The position numbers and the translations under genes are program-made. A DNA stretch of 64,000 nucleotides from positions 62,001-126,000 of the forward strand of contig CALWIA010000033.1 in the NCBI GenBank assembly GCA_944380605.1, written 5' to 3'. Shown here piece after piece: positions 62,687 to 64,000 of this stretch; position 1 is the first letter of the stretch, and each line of letters starts with the position of its first letter. The DNA comes from an uncultured Lachnospiraceae bacterium (GTDB lineage: Bacteria > Bacillota > Clostridia > Lachnospirales > Lachnospiraceae). The notes beneath the pieces were generated by a model that made no database searches, was not told where the DNA came from, and saw only the letters and a program-made list of their open reading frames with translations.

Positions 62687-63304
62687 ATGAAAGCAGGCGG
62701 ATTTATGAAAGATGCCATTACCCTGTTTCTCATTACCCTGATTTCCGGTATCTGCCTGGGAGCGGTATACGAGATTACCAAAGACCCCATCGCGGCGGCA
62801 GAAGCCGCGGCGCAGCAGGAGACGTACCGGGAGGTGTACGCCGACGCGGCGCAGTTTGTGGAGGATGAAGCGCTGGACGCGGCCGTGCAGGCCTTCCCGG
62901 AAGCGCTGGCAGCCTCCGGCCTGTCTTTGGGAAATGTCTCCATTGAAAGCGCTTTGCAGGCGCTGGACAGTTCCGGCAATCCCATCGGGTACGTAATATC
63001 CGCGGCCTCCGGCGATGGATACGGCGGCACCATCCGGGTGTCGGTGGGCATCACCGGCGATGGCATGGTGACCGGCATCGGTTTTCTGGAAATCGCGGAG
63101 ACCCCCGGCCTGGGCATGAACGCGGATACGCCGGAGTTTAAGGCCCAGTTTGCCGGAAAGACAGCAGAGCAGTTTGCAGTGACGAAAAACGGCGCGTCGG
63201 CGGACAATGAAATCGACGCCATTACCAGCGCCACCATTACGTCCACAGCGGTGACCAACGCCGTCAACGCGGCGCTGTTCTTTGCCGCGGACTGCATTGC
63301 CTAG
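62687..63304 (+). CDS. rnfG: Ion-translocating oxidoreductase complex subunit G
   Basis: Single-spanning membrane protein of 205 residues with a large external domain. The membrane anchor is ITLFLITLISGICLGAVY. The FMN attachment motif is SATIT (residues 181-185), so FMN is probably esterified to Thr185. The outer domain carries VSVGITGDGMVTGIGFLEIAETPGLG, typical of FMN-binding domains. The ATG follows AAGGAGGGCAAATAAA. Confidence 0.93.
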   Translation: MKAGGFMKDAITLFLITLISGICLGAVYEITKDPIAAAEAAAQQETYREVYADAAQFVEDEALDAAVQAFPEALAASGLSLGNVSIESALQALDSSGNPIGYVISAASGDGYGGTIRVSVGITGDGMVTGIGFLEIAETPGLGMNADTPEFKAQFAGKTAEQFAVTKNGASADNEIDAITSATITSTAVTNAVNAALFFAADCIA

Positions 63305-63317
63305 GAGGTGGGAGAAG

Positions 63318-64000
63318 ATGAACAAGTGCACAGAACGTTTATACAACGGTATTATTAAAGAAAACCCGACCTTCGTGCTGATGCTGGGCATGTGCCCCAC
63401 GCTGGCGGTGACTACTTCGGCGGTGAACGGCGTCGGCATGGGATTAAGCACCACCGTGGTGCTGATGATGTCCAACCTGCTGATCTCGGCGCTGCGGAAC
63501 ATCATTCCCGACCGGGTGCGGATTCCGGCGTTTATCGTGGTGGTGGCGTCCCTGGTAACGGTGGTGCAGCTGCTGATTCAGGCCTACATCCCGTTTCTCT
63601 ATGACGCCCTGGGAATCTACATTCCTCTGATCGTGGTAAACTGCATCATCCTGGGACGGGCGGAAGCCTACGCTTCCAAAAACGGACCGGCGGAATCGGC
63701 CTTTGACGGCATCGGCATGGGACTGGGATTTACCATCGCCCTGACCTGCATCGGCGCGGTGCGGGAACTGCTGGGCTCCGGCGCGGTGTTCGGCTTTCGG
63801 GTGATGCCTGAGGCCTACGAGCCGATTACCATTTTCGTCATGGCTCCCGGCGCGTTTTTCGTCCTGTCCATTCTGACGGCGCTGCAGAACCGGTTCAAGG
63901 CCCCGTCGGCCACTAACGGATCGGCGCCGAAGTCCAGCCTGGCCTGCGGCGGCGACTGCAGCCACTGCAGCGGGTCCATTTGCGCGGACAACCGCAGGCG
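63318..64000 (+). CDS. rnfE: Ion-translocating oxidoreductase complex subunit E (cut by window end)
   Basis: Membrane subunit with about six membrane segments, start ATG at 63318 after AGGAGGTGGGAGA. The conserved half-membrane Cys residues are in LGMCPTLAV (Cys26) and NCIILGRAEAYASKNG; together with RnfA they may hold an iron-sulphur centre. The visible 227 codons end in a tail with CGGDCSHCSGSIC. The stop is outside the window; rnfA and rnfB would be expected next. Confidence 0.92.
   Translation, partial: MNKCTERLYNGIIKENPTFVLMLGMCPTLAVTTSAVNGVGMGLSTTVVLMMSNLLISALRNIIPDRVRIPAFIVVVASLVTVVQLLIQAYIPFLYDALGIYIPLIVVNCIILGRAEAYASKNGPAESAFDGIGMGLGFTIALTCIGAVRELLGSGAVFGFRVMPEAYEPITIFVMAPGAFFVLSILTALQNRFKAPSATNGSAPKSSLACGGDCSHCSGSICADNRR

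Noticed and set aside
1..64000. Mobile elements, phage genes, CRISPR, tRNA or rRNA genes
   Set aside because: No transposase, integrase, repeat array or RNA-gene sequence was recognised on either strand.

Overview
The window looks like chromosome from a GC-rich, endospore-forming, anaerobic Firmicute, most likely a Lachnospiraceae (Clostridium cluster XIVa) gut bacterium. The supports are a sigma-G gene, YlmC/YmxH and DUF1292 proteins, DUF975 membrane proteins, a clustered tig-clpP-clpX-lon-engB locus, metNIQ, and an Rnf operon in the clostridial order C-D-G-E. Almost all of it is coding. No gene-free stretch exceeds about 300 bases, and I found no tRNA, rRNA, CRISPR array, insertion sequence or phage gene.

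Layout. 1-5.8 kb is the conserved translation/RNA block rbfA-nrnA-truB-ribF-rpsO-pnp. 5.9-8.6 kb holds a membrane acyltransferase, a secreted M14 peptidase and an unrecognised gene. 8.7-15.6 kb carries gltX, a compact UvrD-type helicase, a cobalamin adenosyltransferase, a DUF1292 protein, a lone sugar-binding lipoprotein, a CYTH protein and a DUF975 protein. 15.7-22.8 kb is the protein-quality-control block, closed by convergent sigG. 22.9-25.3 kb is a queuosine/queuine salvage operon (nucleosidase, ECF S component, radical-SAM lyase) preceded by a preQ1-I riboswitch. 25.3-31.8 kb holds coaX, coaBC, an esterase, prfC, yqeY and a PepV-type dipeptidase. 31.8-35.8 kb holds metNIQ, small membrane proteins and a ylmC-like gene with an odd start. 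35.8-44.4 kb holds nrdR, yqeG, aroE-aroK-aroQ, efp, argS and a SWIM-SNF2 helicase. 44.5-49.8 kb is a sugar cluster (AraC regulator, XylB-type kinase, DUF4867 protein, FucI-like isomerase, transaldolase). 50.0-53.6 kb is a heterodimeric ABC exporter. 53.7-60.2 kb is a redox cluster (divergent AraC regulator; Old Yellow Enzyme, Gfo/Idh, SDR and FumA/SdhA-type flavoprotein). 60.4-64.0 kb is rnfCDGE, cut off inside rnfE.

How the genes work together. The clearest accessory system is the salvage operon. The riboswitch hairpin, loop and A-rich tail sit directly on the ribosome-binding site of the nucleosidase gene, and the three genes match the described gut-bacterial route in which queuosine or queuine is taken up or hydrolysed and converted to preQ1. 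That pathway is known, so here it is a recognition rather than a discovery. The least explained systems are the sugar cluster, which has no transporter, and the four-enzyme redox cluster, for which I cannot name a substrate. Several start codons are non-ATG (prfC, aroQ, ylmC-like and the first ABC gene use TTG; argS and the SDR use GTG). Promoters, terminators and leader hairpins were found by eye and have not been checked by any computation.
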